NCBI RefSeq assembly: GCF_013373795.3
Contig: NZ_CP088022.1
Span: forward strand, 930,001-994,000
Direction: 5' to 3'
DNA length: 64,000 nt
Source: Bradyrhizobium quebecense
GTDB lineage: Bacteria > Pseudomonadota > Alphaproteobacteria > Rhizobiales > Xanthobacteraceae
Numbering within the stretch: position 1 is the stretch's first letter; every line of letters starts with the position of its first letter. A program made the position numbers and the translations under genes. The notes under the pieces were generated by a model. That model had not been told where the DNA came from and made no database searches. It saw only the letters and a list, made by a program, of their open reading frames with translations. Positions 8,182-16,498 of the stretch are shown piece by piece.

Positions 8182-9144
8182 CTAACCGCCGAGCGCGCCT
8201 TGGGTGTTGACGTAGAGCGCATAGATCGACTGGCTGGCCGCCATGAACAGGCGGTTGCGCTTCAGTCCGCCGAAGCAGAGGTTGGCGCAGCGCTCCGGCA
8301 GCGCGATGCGGCCGATCATGACGCCGTCGGGCGCGAACACGACGACGCCGTCGAGCTCGGGATCGCCCATGCCCCAGCCGCACCACAGATTGCCGTCGAT
8401 GTCGCAGCGCATGCCGTCGGGCGTGCCATGGCCGGCATCGATGAACACGCGCTTGTTCGCGATCGTCTTGCCGTCGGCGGAAACGTCATAGGCAAGGATC
8501 TTGCGGTTCGGCTCGCCGCGGGATTCCACGACATAGAGGATCTTCTCGCCCGGCGAGAAGCACAGTCCGTTCGGGCCGAGCACGCCCTCGGCGACGATGC
8601 TGGCCTTGCCGGTTTCGGGATCGAGCCGGTAGACGTTGGGCTCGATCTCCGGATCGGCTTTGTAGCCCTCGTAATTGCCGAGCAGGCCGAAGATCGGATC
8701 GGTGAACCAGATCGCGCCGTCGGATTTCACCACGACGTCGTTCGGCGAGTTCAGCCGCTTGCCACCGAAGGAATCGATCAGCACGGTGATCGATCCGTCA
8801 TATTCGGTGCGCACCACGCGGCGCCCGCCATGCTCGCAGGTGATCAGCCGGCCCTGGCGATCGCGGGTGTTGCCGTTGGCGAAGTTCGACGGCTTGCGGA
8901 AGATGCTGACCGCGCCGGTCTCTTCTTCCCATTTGAGGATGCGCTGGTTCGGGATGTCGCTGCACAACAGATAGCGGCCGTCGCCGAACCACACCGGGCC
9001 TTCGGCCCAGCGCAGGCCGGTGGCGATGCGCTCAACGGCGGAGAGCTTCAGCCAGTATTTCTCGAAGCGCGGGTCGAGTGCGTGGATCGCGGGATCGGGA
9101 TAGCAGGTCGCGGGACGCCAGCCGGCGGAATGAACATCGGACAT
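8182..9144 (-). CDS. SMP-30/gluconolactonase-family lactonase
   Basis: Six-bladed beta-propeller lactonase of 320 residues, expected to hydrolyse a sugar-acid lactone in a metal-dependent reaction. Family motifs seen are EGPVWFGDGRYLLCSDIPN (about 46-64), SPNDVVVKSDGAIWFTDP, GPNGLCFSPGEKILY and DGMRCDIDGNLWCG. The start at 9144 (MSDVHSAGW) follows family length. It is divergent from uronate dehydrogenase (125-bp gap). Together they fit oxidation of a uronate to an aldarolactone and opening of that lactone (inference from family chemistry). Confidence 0.9.
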   Translation of the reverse strand: MSDVHSAGWRPATCYPDPAIHALDPRFEKYWLKLSAVERIATGLRWAEGPVWFGDGRYLLCSDIPNQRILKWEEETGAVSIFRKPSNFANGNTRDRQGRLITCEHGGRRVVRTEYDGSITVLIDSFGGKRLNSPNDVVVKSDGAIWFTDPIFGLLGNYEGYKADPEIEPNVYRLDPETGKASIVAEGVLGPNGLCFSPGEKILYVVESRGEPNRKILAYDVSADGKTIANKRVFIDAGHGTPDGMRCDIDGNLWCGWGMGDPELDGVVVFAPDGVMIGRIALPERCANLCFGGLKRNRLFMAASQSIYALYVNTQGALGG

Positions 9145-9198
9145 TTGCTGTTCTCGTTGTTGTGTTTCGATGGTGTTTCCTTGAGCGCATGGTTTGCT

Positions 9199-9236
9199 AT
9201 CATTGTCGGCCTGCGACCGCAATTCGGTCCAATGAT
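9199..9236. promoter_or_regulatory. inverted repeat in the SMP-30/udh divergent promoter
   Basis: ATCATTG and CAATGAT are separated by 24 bp in the 125-bp gap between the two divergent genes. The left arm continues as ATTGTC, half of the ATTGTCAAT palindrome found beside the GntR gene. Could be a degenerate GntR site; this is weak evidence. Confidence 0.3.
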
Positions 9237-9269
9237 CCCCTTGAGCAAACAGGAAAGACGAGGGACGGC

Positions 9270-10091
9270 ATGCCACGCATATTGATGACCGGCGCATCGG
9301 GTGGAATCGGCACCAGCCTGCGCAAGCTGCTGCCGCCGATCTATCCGGATCTCCTGCTGAGCGACATCAAGAAGCCCTCCGATCTCGGCAGCAACGAAAA
9401 GTTCAAGGCGGCCGATCTCGCCGACCTCGCAGAGGTCGAGGCGATCTGCGAGGGCGTCGACGGCATCCTGCATTTCGGCGGCTATTCGGTCGAAGGTTCC
9501 TGGGATGCGATCCTGCAGGCCAACATCATCGGCTGCTACAATCTGTTCGAGGCGGCGCGCAAGCAGGGCGTCAAGCGCGTGATCTTCGCCTCATCCAATC
9601 ACGCGGTCGGCTTTTACCCGCGCCATCACCGTATCGGCGCCGATGTCACCGCGCGGCCGGACAGCCGCTACGGTGTCAGCAAGGTGTTCGGCGAAGGCGT
9701 CGGCGCGCTCTATGCCGACAAGCACGGCATCAAGGTGACCTGCATCCGGATCGGCAATTTCGGCGAAGCGCCGCTCGATCACCGCAGGCTCTCGATCTGG
9801 CTCAAGCCGGAAGATCTGGTGCAGCTCTGCCGGATCGGGCTCGAACATCCCGACATTCATTTCGAGGTGCTGTATGGTGCGTCCCACAACGAGCGCTCGT
9901 GGTGGGACAATCACCGCGCCTACGATCTCGGCTATCGTCCGAGCGGTCGTGGCGAAGACTTCCGCGAGCACGCGATGGCCGAGCAGGCCAAGTTGCCGCG
10001 GGATCCCGTCGGCGATTATTACCAGGGCGGCACGTTCTGCAGCATGGAGTTCGACGGCGACAGGACGAGGGTGATCGACTGGAAGAAATGA
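9270..10091 (+). CDS. udh: uronate dehydrogenase (NAD-dependent epimerase/dehydratase family)
   Basis: Extended-SDR enzyme of 273 residues matching the Agrobacterium-type uronate dehydrogenase, which oxidises glucuronate or galacturonate to the aldarolactone with NAD. N-terminal GASGGIG (8-14) binds NAD; HFGGYSVEG and FASSNHAVGFYPR are characteristic stretches; Tyr134 and Lys138 (YGVSK) are the catalytic pair. The ATG at 9270 follows GAGGGA at suitable spacing; an in-frame upstream start lies in the promoter gap. It is divergent from the lactonase and 3' adjacent (no gap) to the convergent IalB-like gene. Confidence 0.87.
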   Translation: MPRILMTGASGGIGTSLRKLLPPIYPDLLLSDIKKPSDLGSNEKFKAADLADLAEVEAICEGVDGILHFGGYSVEGSWDAILQANIIGCYNLFEAARKQGVKRVIFASSNHAVGFYPRHHRIGADVTARPDSRYGVSKVFGEGVGALYADKHGIKVTCIRIGNFGEAPLDHRRLSIWLKPEDLVQLCRIGLEHPDIHFEVLYGASHNERSWWDNHRAYDLGYRPSGRGEDFREHAMAEQAKLPRDPVGDYYQGGTFCSMEFDGDRTRVIDWKK

Positions 10092-10661
10092 TCAGTCGTC
10101 GCATTGCGGCAGTTGCTTCACGGCCTCGGTGTGCTGGCGCTGCGGCTCGCTCGAGCTTTGCCCGGATGCGTTGGGTGCGCTGCCGGGCCCATCATAGGTC
10201 TGGGAGAAGTGGGCGAGCGGGAAATTGAGGCTGATCTTCTGCCCGGTCAGGTTCTTCGCTTCCACCACAATCGCTTGCGCGTGTTTCAGCCGATCGATCA
10301 GCTCGCCATTGGCCTCCAGCGTGCCGCCGCAACCGAGCGTGTAGCAGTGCGTCCTGGCGATCTGCATCGGTTCGTCCTGATCGATGCGGAGGCTGATCGT
10401 GCCTTCCAGCATGGTCCGCGTTCCGACATTCGCGGTAAGCAGTGCGCGCGTGCTGGTCTGCGGCGAGACGCTGATGGAGCCGCCAGACGGCGCGCACTGG
10501 CCGCGCGCGGCGGCAGCGACGAAGCAACTCGCCTCGGTCAGGCAGGTCTTGGTCCAGGGCTCATAGGTGAGCTCGGCCGCGCGCGGGTCGGTCGCGTTGG
10601 CAATTCCGCCAAGCGCGAGCTGCACGGCGATCGATCCTATCAACAAAGCCACGTAGCGCAT
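10092..10661 (-). CDS. invasion-associated locus B (IalB)-family secreted protein
   Basis: Predicted exported protein of 189 residues. The ATG at 10661 is preceded by AAGGAGA; an in-frame GTG five codons earlier is less likely. Signal peptide MRYVALLIGSIAVQLALGG. Mature IalB-like domain has paired cysteines: KTCLTEASCFV early and THCYTLGCGG in the middle. Ends in a short Ser/Gln-rich tail. The role of IalB proteins outside Bartonella is not known. It converges with udh with no intergenic space, so the two mRNAs would overlap. Confidence 0.8.
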   Translation of the reverse strand: MRYVALLIGSIAVQLALGGIANATDPRAAELTYEPWTKTCLTEASCFVAAAARGQCAPSGGSISVSPQTSTRALLTANVGTRTMLEGTISLRIDQDEPMQIARTHCYTLGCGGTLEANGELIDRLKHAQAIVVEAKNLTGQKISLNFPLAHFSQTYDGPGSAPNASGQSSSEPQRQHTEAVKQLPQCDD

Positions 10662-10695
10662 CGCCGTCTCCTTCACGAGCAGGCCGCGTATCGCG

Positions 10696-11388
10696 CTATT
10701 GCGGCTTTTTGTCGTTGGAGATGCGGACGAGATAATCCGCCTTGCTGTACTGCATGTGATCGACGCAGAGTTGCGCCAGCGCCCAGCTGTCGCGGCCCCT
10801 CAAGAGCTCGATCATCAATTCGTGCTGGCGGCGCGACAATGCGAGGCCTTCGCTGTCGGCGAGGTTCTTGGCGCGCATCGGCAACGTCAGGTTCATGTAG
10901 TCCTGCAGCGAGTGGACGAGGTAGGGATTGCCGCAGGCCGAGAACAGCGCGAGGTGGAATGCATCGTTGGTTTCGTGAATGCCGCGCATGTCCTGCGCGT
11001 CGGCCTTGAGGCAGTAATGCCGTTGCAGCTCGCTCAATTGCTCGATCAGGCTGACCGGCGCGGGCAGGGCGATCATCAGTGCGGCCTGGCGCGTCAGCAT
11101 CTCACGCACCTCGTAGATTTGCCGCACTTCCTCGGCCGAATAGAACCGCACCGTGGCGCCGACATTCTTCTCGCGCAGCACGATGCCCTGGCGTTCGAGC
11201 TGGAACAGCGCCTGGCGGACGAAATGCCGGCTCGCGCCGTAGCGCTGCATCAGGGTATCCTCGACCAGCCGCAGGCCGGGCGCGAAGCGGCCGAAGATGA
11301 TGTCCTCCTCCAGCCGGCGGATCACTTCCGCCTGTTCCTCCTCTCGCGAGGGGGCCTGGAGTTCGGGCAAGGCGGGCTCGGCTTTCAT
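10696..11388 (-). CDS. GntR-family (FadR subfamily) transcriptional regulator
   Basis: Regulator of 230 residues with an N-terminal winged helix (about 20-85; DTLMQRYGASRHFVRQALFQ) and an all-helical C-terminal FCD effector domain (about 95-220; EVREMLTRQAAL, NDAFHLALF, RRQHELMIELL). Divergent from the IlvD/Edd dehydratase. Two copies of ATTGTCAAT lie in the 173-bp gap and a third sits before the TRAP genes, so it very likely controls itself, the dehydratase and the transporter, with a sugar acid as inducer (inference). Confidence 0.93.
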   Translation of the reverse strand: MKAEPALPELQAPSREEEQAEVIRRLEEDIIFGRFAPGLRLVEDTLMQRYGASRHFVRQALFQLERQGIVLREKNVGATVRFYSAEEVRQIYEVREMLTRQAALMIALPAPVSLIEQLSELQRHYCLKADAQDMRGIHETNDAFHLALFSACGNPYLVHSLQDYMNLTLPMRAKNLADSEGLALSRRQHELMIELLRGRDSWALAQLCVDHMQYSKADYLVRISNDKKPQ

Positions 11389-11438
11389 GCGCTCTCGGCT
11401 TCGGTTCGGTGCCTGAGGTCAGCATGACGTCATGGCCA

Positions 11439-11447
11439 TTGTCAATA
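11439..11447. promoter_or_regulatory. putative GntR operator 1 (ATTGTCAAT)
   Basis: Perfect ATTG-N-CAAT palindrome 51 bp upstream of the GntR start codon. It has the short GTxAC-less form expected of some FadR-type sites, and an identical site occurs 62 bp away on the other strand. Confidence 0.65.
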
Positions 11448-11500
11448 ATGGGGGCGATTTTGCCGCAGGCCAACTGGGCTTCTCCGCCAGATTATCTCAT

Positions 11501-11530
11501 ATTGACAATAATTCCTGCTGCTCCTTAAGT
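11501..11530 (+). promoter_or_regulatory. dehydratase promoter overlapping putative GntR operator 2
   Basis: ATTGACAAT (11501-11509) is the reverse complement of operator 1 and contains a consensus -35 box TTGACA (11502-11507). A 17-bp spacer leads to TTAAGT (11525-11530) as -10. Repressor bound here would cover the -35 box of the dehydratase gene that starts at 11562. Confidence 0.7.
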
Positions 11531-11561
11531 GCGGCCAACGAACACACGGGAAGAGAAGAAA

Positions 11562-13265
11562 ATGGCCGACGGACTTCGCAAGGGACTGACCAGCTATGGC
11601 GACGCCGGCTTCTCGCTGTTCCTGCGCAAGGCGTTCATCAAGGCGATGGGCTATTCGGACGATGCGCTCAATCGCCCGATCGTCGGTATCACCAACACCT
11701 ACAGCGACTACAATCCCTGCCACGGCAACGTTCCGCAGATCATCGAAGCGGTGAAGCGCGGTGTGATGCTGTCGGGTGCGATGCCGTTCGTGTTCCCGAC
11801 CATCTCGATCGCCGAGAGTTTTGCGCATCCGACCTCGATGTACCTGCGCAACCTGATGGCGATGGATACCGAGGAGATGATCCGCGCCCAGCCGATGGAT
11901 GCGGTGATCGTGATCGGCGGCTGCGACAAGACCCTGCCGGCACAGATCATGGCCGCCATCAGCGCCGATCTGCCGACGGTGGTGATCCCGGTCGGGCCGA
12001 TGGTGGTCGGCCATCACAAGGGCGAGGTGCTGGGAGCCTGTACCGATTGCCGCCGGCTGTGGGGCAAGTATCGCGCCGGCGAGATCGACGATGTCGAGAT
12101 CGAGGCCGTGAACGGCCGTCTCGCGCCGTCGGTCGGCACCTGCATGGTGATGGGCACGGCTTCCACCATGGCCTGCATCACCGAAGCGCTCGGCCTGTCG
12201 CTGCCGATGAGCGCGACGATCCCGGCGCCGCATGCCGAGCGCTTCCGCTCCGCGGAGGCCAGCGGACGCGTCGCCGCCGAAATGGCGAAGACCAAGGGGC
12301 CGAAGCCGAGCGAGATCCTGACGCCGTCGTCGTTCCGCAACGCCCAGGTCGTATTGCAGGCGATCGGCGGCTCGACCAACGGGCTCATTCATCTCACGGC
12401 GATTGCCAACCGCTCGCCTTACAAGATCGATCTCGAGGCGTTCGACAAGCTTGGCCGCGAAGTGCCGGTGCTGGTCGACCTCAAGCCGTCGGGCGAACAC
12501 TACATGGAGCATTTCCATCATGCCGGTGGCGTGCCGAAGCTGATGGCGCAGCTCGGCGACCTCATCGACCTCGATGCCAGGACCATCACCGGTCAGACCT
12601 TGCGCGAGGTTGTGGCCGGCGCGGAGGACGTGCCGGGGCAGGATGCAATCCGCTCCAAGGCGAACCCGATCAAGTCCGAGGGCGCGATGGCGATCCTGCA
12701 CGGCAATCTCGCGCCGCGCGGTGCTGTCATCAAGCAGTCGGCGGCGAGCCCAAAGCTCTTGCAGCACACCGGCCGTGCCGTGGTGTTCGAGTCGGTTGAG
12801 GACATGACGCTGCGCGTCGACGATCCCGAGCTCGACGTGACCGCCGACGACGTGCTGGTGCTACGCAACGCCGGCCCGAAGGGGGCCCCCGGCATGCCGG
12901 AGGCGGGCTATCTGCCGATCCCGAAGAAGCTTGCGCGCACCGGCGTGAAGGACATGGTCCGCATCTCCGATGCGCGGATGAGCGGCACTGCGTTCGGCAC
13001 GATCGTGCTGCACATCACGCCGGAGTCCGCCGTCGGCGGTCCGCTGGGTCTAGTGCAGAACGGCGACATGATCCGGCTCGATGTCGCCAAGCGCAGCATC
13101 GATCTCCTGGTCGACGAGGCCGAACTGCAGAAGCGCCGCGCCGCGCTCGCCCCTGCCGGCACGCCGGACTGGGCCAACCGCGGTTACGCGCATCTCTTCA
13201 ATGAAACGATCCTGCAGGCCGACGAGGGCTGCGATTTCGACTTCATGCGCGCCAAGGGGAAGTAG
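11562..13265 (+). CDS. IlvD/Edd-family sugar-acid dehydratase
   Basis: Iron-sulphur dehydratase of 567 residues. It is probably an aldonate or aldarate dehydratase rather than biosynthetic dihydroxy-acid dehydratase, because of its context. Expected cluster ligands Cys53 (DYNPCHGN), Cys121 (IGGCDKTLPAQ) and Cys194 (VGTCMVMGTAST) are present with Lys123 next to the second. The C-terminal swivelling domain carries RNAGPKGAPGMPEAG and SDARMSGTAFG. The ATG at 11562 follows AAGAGAAGAA. Divergent from gntR and upstream of the TRAP genes. L-arabinonate and D-xylonate dehydratases are the closest types I can name; substrate is not settled. Confidence 0.88.
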   Translation: MADGLRKGLTSYGDAGFSLFLRKAFIKAMGYSDDALNRPIVGITNTYSDYNPCHGNVPQIIEAVKRGVMLSGAMPFVFPTISIAESFAHPTSMYLRNLMAMDTEEMIRAQPMDAVIVIGGCDKTLPAQIMAAISADLPTVVIPVGPMVVGHHKGEVLGACTDCRRLWGKYRAGEIDDVEIEAVNGRLAPSVGTCMVMGTASTMACITEALGLSLPMSATIPAPHAERFRSAEASGRVAAEMAKTKGPKPSEILTPSSFRNAQVVLQAIGGSTNGLIHLTAIANRSPYKIDLEAFDKLGREVPVLVDLKPSGEHYMEHFHHAGGVPKLMAQLGDLIDLDARTITGQTLREVVAGAEDVPGQDAIRSKANPIKSEGAMAILHGNLAPRGAVIKQSAASPKLLQHTGRAVVFESVEDMTLRVDDPELDVTADDVLVLRNAGPKGAPGMPEAGYLPIPKKLARTGVKDMVRISDARMSGTAFGTIVLHITPESAVGGPLGLVQNGDMIRLDVAKRSIDLLVDEAELQKRRAALAPAGTPDWANRGYAHLFNETILQADEGCDFDFMRAKGK

Positions 13266-13290
13266 CGAGCGCCGTTCGGCGCAATTGCCG

Positions 13291-13304
13291 AATTATCGAT
13301 AATT
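13291..13304. repeat. 14-bp perfect palindrome AATTATCGATAATT
   Basis: Lies in the 153-bp gap between the dehydratase and the TRAP binding-protein gene, about 60 bp before the third ATTGACAAT. May be a second regulator's site. A small GC hairpin (GCGCCG-TT-CGGCGC, 13269-13282) precedes it and could end dehydratase transcripts. Confidence 0.45.
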
Positions 13305-13356
13305 CGAGTGACGCAGTACGTGATTGCGCCTGTGGGCGTTCAACTGTCTCTGTTTT

Positions 13357-13365
13357 ATTGACAAT
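13357..13365. promoter_or_regulatory. putative GntR operator 3 (ATTGACAAT) before the TRAP genes
   Basis: Third exact copy of the 9-bp palindrome, 54 bp before the dctP start codon. TTGACA within it could again act as a -35 box, with a weaker -10 (GATGAT at 13382-13387, 18-bp spacer). Confidence 0.65.
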
Positions 13366-13418
13366 CCCGTCGGACTGGTGGGATGATCGCGTCAATCAAA
13401 AACAGGGGGAACGTCGCG

Positions 13419-14420
13419 ATGGGCTATTCAGCCAGGATCGTCGGGATCGCCATGGCCGCGGCAGCGTTGCTGCTGCCGGCGTGCGTCGGCGCGCAGGAGG
13501 TCAAGCACTTCCGCTTCGCCTACGACCAGCCACGCAACACTGGCTATTCGGTCGCCGGCGATCTGTTCGCCGAGAAGCTCAAGGAATTGAGCAAGGGAAC
13601 GATGATCGTCGACCAATATCCCGGCGCGCAGCTCGGCCAGGAGCCGCAGCTGCTGCAGCTCGTGAAATCAGGCGATATCGAGTTCGCGATCGTCTCCTCC
13701 GCCAACACGGCGACGATCTCGCCGCAGGCCGGCGTGATGTCGCTGCACTTCCTGTTCCGCAACGACGCCCATGTGATCAAGGCGCTGGCGGACCCGCAGG
13801 TGTTCGACGCCATCAGGACGATGATCGACGAGACCGCGCAGGGCCTGCATGTGATCGGCACCGGTTCGCAGGGCGTGCGCCACATCTACAGCAAGAGGGA
13901 AATCCACAACGTCGGCGACCTAAAGGGCGTGAAGGTGCGGGTGCAGGCGACCGCGACCGAGGACACCATGTTCCCGGCCTATGGCGCGCAGACGGTGCAT
14001 ATGCCGTTCGGCAGCGTCTACACCTCGCTGCAGACCGGCGTGGTCGACGCCGCCGAGAACAGCATCAACGTCTATCTCGTCAACAAGCACTATGAGGTCG
14101 CGCCCGTGCTGTCGATCACCGAGCACGAGGCCAACAATGCCCTGCTGTTCGTCTCCGACAAGCTGTGGCAGAGCCTCTCCGCCGAGCAGAAGCAATGGGT
14201 GCAGGCCGCCGCCAACGAGGTCAGCGCCAAAGAGCCGCAGAAAGCCTTCGAGCTGGAGCGGAATGCGCTGACCAAGCTGAAGTCGTTCGGCGTCAAGGTG
14301 GTCGATGACGTGGACAAGAAGAGCTTCACCGCGATCGCCGATCCCTATCTCGACAAGCTCGCCAAGGAGCTCGGCCCGCACGCGGAGAAGATCAAGAACC
14401 TGATCCGCGCCATCAACTAG
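13419..14420 (+). CDS. dctP: TRAP transporter periplasmic binding protein, DctP family
   Basis: Solute receptor of 333 residues for a TRAP carrier, exported by the signal peptide MGYSARIVGIAMAAAALLLP (cleavage near VGAQ). DctP-type features: FRFAYDQPRNTGYSVAGDLF near the mature N-terminus, PGAQLGQEPQLLQLVKSGDI, and GVKVRVQATATEDTMF, with the carboxylate-binding arginine expected in VRVQ. The ATG at 13419 follows AGGGGGA; an in-frame ATG at 13383 is too close to the -35-like site. A sugar acid is the likely ligand from context. Confidence 0.92.
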   Translation: MGYSARIVGIAMAAAALLLPACVGAQEVKHFRFAYDQPRNTGYSVAGDLFAEKLKELSKGTMIVDQYPGAQLGQEPQLLQLVKSGDIEFAIVSSANTATISPQAGVMSLHFLFRNDAHVIKALADPQVFDAIRTMIDETAQGLHVIGTGSQGVRHIYSKREIHNVGDLKGVKVRVQATATEDTMFPAYGAQTVHMPFGSVYTSLQTGVVDAAENSINVYLVNKHYEVAPVLSITEHEANNALLFVSDKLWQSLSAEQKQWVQAAANEVSAKEPQKAFELERNALTKLKSFGVKVVDDVDKKSFTAIADPYLDKLAKELGPHAEKIKNLIRAIN

Positions 14421-14432
14421 TCCGCTTCATGC

Positions 14433-14553
14433 GTCGTCCCGGCGAAAGCCGGGACCCATACGCCGCGGCCTATCAAGCTAGGCGATTGGGCTGCTGCCGT
14501 TCTGCAACCAACTCGAGCCGGGGGTAATGGGTCCCGGCCTTCGCTGGGACGAC
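14433..14553. repeat. palindromic repeat element, GTCGTCCCGGC type, copy 2, inside the TRAP operon
   Basis: Left arm 14433-14460 (GTCGTCCCGGCGAAAGCCGG then GACCCATA) and inverted right arm 14527-14553 (ATGGGTCCCGGCCTTCGCTG then GGACGAC). It fills the gap between dctP and dctQ, where a transcribed double hairpin would separate the binding-protein message from the permease message. Confidence 0.85.
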
Positions 14554-14568
14554 GGGGAAATTTGAGCC

Positions 14569-15153
14569 ATGGCCATCGCCGACAGACTGGTGCTGCAACG
14601 GCAGCGGCATCTGAAATGGCGGGCGCTGGATCGGCTCGAGCTGATCCTGATGATGCTGTGCGGCCTGTTGTGCTTCGGTTTCTCGCTCTCGGTGACCGCC
14701 GACATCGCCACGCGCACCATCGGTCATCCCTGGCTGTGGCTGCAGGAGGTGACCTCGACGCTGTTCATCTACGCGATCTTCATTGGCGCCGCGGTCGCGA
14801 CCAGGCGCAACGACCATCTCTATCTCACCGCGCTCTCGGAGGCGATGCATGGCAGGTCGCGGCTGGTCGTCGAGGTCGTCATCCGACTGGTGGTGCTGGG
14901 CGTTGCTTTTTGCCTGGTCTGGTACGGTTATCAAAATTACCTTCGCGGCTTCGGCAGTTTCCGGCTGCCGTCCGGTACGCCGATCGCATCGCTCTATGCG
15001 GTGATTCCACTGTCCGGCATCCTGATCGGCCTGTTCACGGTCGAGCAGCTCGTCAACGGCATCCGCAACGGATTTGAGCATCCGGAGCCGCCGGACGAGG
15101 ATCTTGCGATTCCCGCGATCAACACCAGTGCGACCACGGGAGTGCAGCCGTGA
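14569..15153 (+). CDS. dctQ: TRAP transporter small permease, DctQ family
   Basis: Small inner-membrane subunit of 194 residues with four hydrophobic segments (about 28-50, 62-82, 102-123 and 143-163). Family motif LWLQEVTSTLFIYAIFIGAA is in the second segment, followed by RRNDHLYL. It works with DctM to import the solute delivered by DctP using an ion gradient. Stop codon overlaps the DctM start by 4 bp (GTGA), showing translational coupling. Confidence 0.92.
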   Translation: MAIADRLVLQRQRHLKWRALDRLELILMMLCGLLCFGFSLSVTADIATRTIGHPWLWLQEVTSTLFIYAIFIGAAVATRRNDHLYLTALSEAMHGRSRLVVEVVIRLVVLGVAFCLVWYGYQNYLRGFGSFRLPSGTPIASLYAVIPLSGILIGLFTVEQLVNGIRNGFEHPEPPDEDLAIPAINTSATTGVQP

Positions 15154-16490
15154 GCGCACCGGTCGTGCTGGTGTTGATGTCGTCCTGCTTCCTGTTCTTC
15201 GGTTATCTCGGCGTGCCGGTGCCGTTCTCGCTGATGGCGGGCGTATTCGTCGGCGCAATGCTGTCGGATGTATCGCTCGCCGCGATCATCCAGAAGATCT
15301 TTGACGGCGTCGATTCCGAGGCGCTGCTGGCGATCCCGTTCTTCCTGCTGGTCGGCGAGCTCATGAGCTCGGCGAATGTCGTGGTCCGCATTGCCAACCT
15401 GTCGGTCTCGCTGGTCGGTCATATCAGGGGCGGGCTGTCGCAGGTCGTCGTCGTGTTCAGCATGTTCTTCTCGGAAATGTCGGGCTCGACCACCGCCGAT
15501 GTCGCTGTGATGAGCAGGGCGCTCGGCGGGCCGATGCGGCGGGAGGGCTATGAGCCGGCCTTCATCGCCGCGATCATCGCCTCGGCCTCGACGATCGCGG
15601 CGCTGGTGCCGCCGAGCATCACGGCCGTGGTCTATGGCGCGGTCGGCAACGTCTCGATCGCCGGCCTGTTCATGGCTGGGGTGGTTCCCGGGCTGATGAT
15701 CGGCTTCGGGCTCATGATCTATTGCTATTTCTTCGGCCCGTCGGGCCTGCGCAAGCCGCGAGCGCCGCTGCGCCAGATCGCGTTCGCCGCCGGTGACGCC
15801 GCGCTGCCGCTGATGATCCCGGTGATCCTGCTCGGCGGCATCCTGACCGGCTGGTTCACGCCGACCGAGGCCGGCGTGGTGGCGGTCGCCTACATCATCC
15901 TCGTCGTGATCCCGGCGCTGAACCGCGGGCACTTGAAAAAGATCCCGTATGACTTCTGCCTGGCCGGTCTGATCTTCTCGCTGCCGCTGATCACGATCGG
16001 CGCGGCGAACGCATTCGGCTGGATGCTGGCCTATCTGCGCGGCGCCATCTACATCGCCGACTGGATCACTTCGATCGCGGGCAACGATCCGCACCTCATC
16101 ATGCTGCTGATGGTGCTGCTGTTCACCGTGGTCGGCGACTTCATCGAGCCGGTGCCGACCATCATCATCTTCATGCCGCTGGTGAACGCGCTGACCCAGG
16201 CGGGGGACATCAATGGCGTGCATATGGGCGTCGTGCTGATCGCGACACTAGCCTTCGGCCTGATCACACCGCCCTACGGGCTCGTGCTGCTGATGGCCTC
16301 GAAGTTCGTCGGCATCAGCTTTGCAAAAGCGTTGCGGGCGGCGCTGCCGATCTACGTCGTGTTCCTGGTCACGATCTGCTTCACGATCTATTTCCCGAAG
16401 GTCGTGCTGTGGCTGCCCAAGCAGGTGATCCCGGAATCGGTCGGTTGCTTCAAGGCACCCGGCGGCACCGGATACATCTGCCCGAACTAG
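15150..16490 (+). CDS. dctM: TRAP transporter large permease, DctM family
   Basis: Large channel subunit of 446 residues with about 12 membrane segments. Recognisable DctM stretches are GVPVPFSLMAG, LAIPFFLLVGELM, EMSGSTTADVAVMSRALGG, PPSITAVVYGAVG, GWFTPTEAGVVAVAYI and GLITPPYGLVLL. GTG start at 15150 overlaps the dctQ stop. Last gene of the dctPQM unit; it converges on the enoyl-CoA hydratase gene with an 8-bp gap. Confidence 0.94.
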   Translation: MSAPVVLVLMSSCFLFFGYLGVPVPFSLMAGVFVGAMLSDVSLAAIIQKIFDGVDSEALLAIPFFLLVGELMSSANVVVRIANLSVSLVGHIRGGLSQVVVVFSMFFSEMSGSTTADVAVMSRALGGPMRREGYEPAFIAAIIASASTIAALVPPSITAVVYGAVGNVSIAGLFMAGVVPGLMIGFGLMIYCYFFGPSGLRKPRAPLRQIAFAAGDAALPLMIPVILLGGILTGWFTPTEAGVVAVAYIILVVIPALNRGHLKKIPYDFCLAGLIFSLPLITIGAANAFGWMLAYLRGAIYIADWITSIAGNDPHLIMLLMVLLFTVVGDFIEPVPTIIIFMPLVNALTQAGDINGVHMGVVLIATLAFGLITPPYGLVLLMASKFVGISFAKALRAALPIYVVFLVTICFTIYFPKVVLWLPKQVIPESVGCFKAPGGTGYICPN

Positions 16491-16498
16491 CCCACCCT

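Noticed and set aside
6575..8386. Open frame of about 600 codons antisense to the aldehyde dehydrogenase
   Set aside because: No ribosome site, no domain, and it crosses the terminator-like hairpin into the SMP-30 gene; a shadow of a well-supported gene.
9199..9236. Treating ATCATTG-N24-CAATGAT as a fourth confirmed GntR site
   Set aside because: Only half of the 9-bp palindrome is preserved and the spacing differs, so it is listed only as a weak regulatory candidate.
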